This document shows positions 63,157 to 64,000 of a DNA stretch of 64,000 nt, one piece after another. The DNA is from Clostridiaceae bacterium 14S0207. GTDB lineage: Bacteria; Bacillota; Clostridia; Clostridiales; Clostridiaceae. The stretch covers positions 124,001 to 188,000 of the forward strand of contig CP026600.1 in assembly GCA_003288255.1 (NCBI GenBank), given 5' to 3'. Position 1 is the stretch's first letter. Each line of letters begins with the position of its first letter. Made by a program: the position numbers and the translations under genes. The notes below the pieces were generated by a model. It had not been told where the DNA came from, ran no database searches, and was given only the letters and a program-made list of their open reading frames with translations.

Positions 63157-64000
63157 GTGGATAATATTATAGAAGTAAAGAATCTCTGTAAGAATTACAA
63201 GGATTTTAAATTAGATAATGTTAGTTTTTCTTTGGAAAGAGGATATGTTATGGGGTTTATAGGGACTAATGGAGCAGGAAAGAGTACTACTATAAAAGCT
63301 ATGATGAATCTTATAAAAAGAAATAGTGGAGATATTAAACTTTTTGGACTAGACAACATAAAAGATGAAGTACAAATTAAAGATAAGATAGGTTTTGTTT
63401 ATGATGAAAATTTTTATTGTGAAGAATTAAATATAGAAAATATGAAAGCATTAGTTAAGCCCTTTTATTCTAAATGGAATGAGGATACTTTTAAAAAATA
63501 TTTAAAGTTATTTGATTTAGATCCAAAGAAAAAAATAAGAAAGCTTTCTAAGGGAATGAAAACAAAGTTTTCTTTGGCTATTGCCTTATCCCATGAAGCT
63601 GAATTAATAATAATGGATGAACCAACAGCAGGACTAGATCCAGTTTTTAGAAGAGAAATATTAGAAATTCTTCATGATTTAATAGAAGATGAAAATAAAG
63701 GAATATTTTTTTCAACTCATATAACTAGTGATTTAGAAAAAATAGCAGATTATATAACATTTATTGAGAATGGTAAAATAGTTTTTTCTAAGTCTAAAGA
63801 AGAGATTGATGATAATTATTGTATGGTTAGGGGAAATAAAGGAGATATTCATAGGTTGGACAAAAGTCTGTTAATAGGATATAAAGAAAATGCTTTTGGT
63901 TTTGAAGCTTTAACAAAGAAAAAGAGAGTTGTAAATGAGCTTTTGGGAAATTCAGTTATTATAGAAAAAGCAAGTTTAGAAGACATTATGGTGAATTATA
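63157..64000 (+). CDS. ABC transporter ATP-binding protein, 3' end beyond the window
   Basis: An ATPase of the BcrA/YtrB type, open to the window end (281 codons seen). Walker A GTNGAGKST, signature LSKGMKTKF, Walker B LIIMDEPTAGLDP and switch FSTH are all present. The start is GTG 63157 behind AGGGGG. The C-terminal extension after about 215 residues is typical of this group. The permease probably follows outside the window. It is paralogous to the ATPase at 10136. Confidence 0.9.
   Translation, partial: MDNIIEVKNLCKNYKDFKLDNVSFSLERGYVMGFIGTNGAGKSTTIKAMMNLIKRNSGDIKLFGLDNIKDEVQIKDKIGFVYDENFYCEELNIENMKALVKPFYSKWNEDTFKKYLKLFDLDPKKKIRKLSKGMKTKFSLAIALSHEAELIIMDEPTAGLDPVFRREILEILHDLIEDENKGIFFSTHITSDLEKIADYITFIENGKIVFSKSKEEIDDNYCMVRGNKGDIHRLDKSLLIGYKENAFGFEALTKKKRVVNELLGNSVIIEKASLEDIMVNY

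Overview
The window is chromosomal DNA from a low-GC, spore-forming Firmicute of the Clostridium type. Evidence: strongly AT-rich base and codon use, G-rich Shine-Dalgarno sites, clostridial 16S/23S/5S genes, a sporulation gene (csfB/gin) with a sigma-F-like promoter, and the gene order csfB - decarboxylase - tmk - darA - holB - ricT - (later) tRNA methyltransferase - rsmI - abrB, which matches the origin-proximal block of Bacillus subtilis (csfB, yaaO, tmk, yaaQ, holB, yaaT, yabB, yabC, abrB). I do not assign a species.

Layout. 1-4 kb: 3' end of a degenerate M42 peptidase homologue, a UDP-galactopyranose mutase gene with in-frame losses, a corA magnesium transporter preceded by an acidic leader ORF with competing RNA structures, and a lone MtaA/CmuA-type methyltransferase. 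4.3-9.5 kb: rRNA operon 1 (16S, tRNA-Ala, tRNA-Ile, 23S, 5S, tRNA-Lys). 9.6-16.3 kb: a GntR/ABC transporter operon, a sirtuin, and a P-type cation ATPase controlled by a yybP-ykoY-type (manganese) riboswitch. 16.6-21.9 kb: rRNA operon 2 (16S, 23S, 5S, tRNA-Asn, tRNA-Phe, tRNA-Cys), without the spacer tRNAs. 21.9-31.8 kb: LD-carboxypeptidase, a degenerate M20 amidohydrolase, then the csfB-to-ricT block, a UPF0180 protein, a LysM protein and an apparent tnpB/omega-RNA remnant. 32-37 kb: class III fructose-bisphosphatase and feoA with feoB split into two genes, with a possible plus-strand small RNA between them. 38-45 kb: a TetR-controlled MMPL exporter plus coiled-coil wall protein, and a chemoreceptor. 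45-50 kb: tRNA/rRNA methyltransferases, a PcsB-like NlpC/P60 hydrolase, abrB and transaldolase. 50-55.4 kb: a cluster of DnaA-box-like sequences ahead of a DUF1836 regulator, then arcC-arcA-argF (arginine deiminase pathway). 55.4-64 kb: CPA2 antiporter with a PII-like partner, a lipoprotein, M24 peptidase, nadE, ispF, and a second GntR/ABC operon cut by the window end.

How the genes work together. Metal homeostasis is prominent: CorA (Mg), a Mn-riboswitch-controlled P-type ATPase, and FeoAB (Fe). Arginine is catabolised to ornithine, ammonia and carbamoyl phosphate, which yields ATP through carbamate kinase. The csfB-ricT block joins sporulation control, dTMP supply, the clamp-loader delta' subunit and a cyclic-di-AMP receptor. 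Both rRNA operons lie on the plus strand, consistent with an origin-proximal leading strand.

The most unusual item is the corA leader: a 31-residue ORF with an acidic/DP stretch, whose start site and 3' end can form alternative helices that either free or mask the corA ribosome-binding site. Other points worth checking are the DnaA-box cluster far from dnaA, the tnpB/omega-RNA relic, the orphan plus-strand terminator at 34.7 kb, and two peptidase homologues that have lost metal ligands. All family assignments come from reading motifs; no database search was run.
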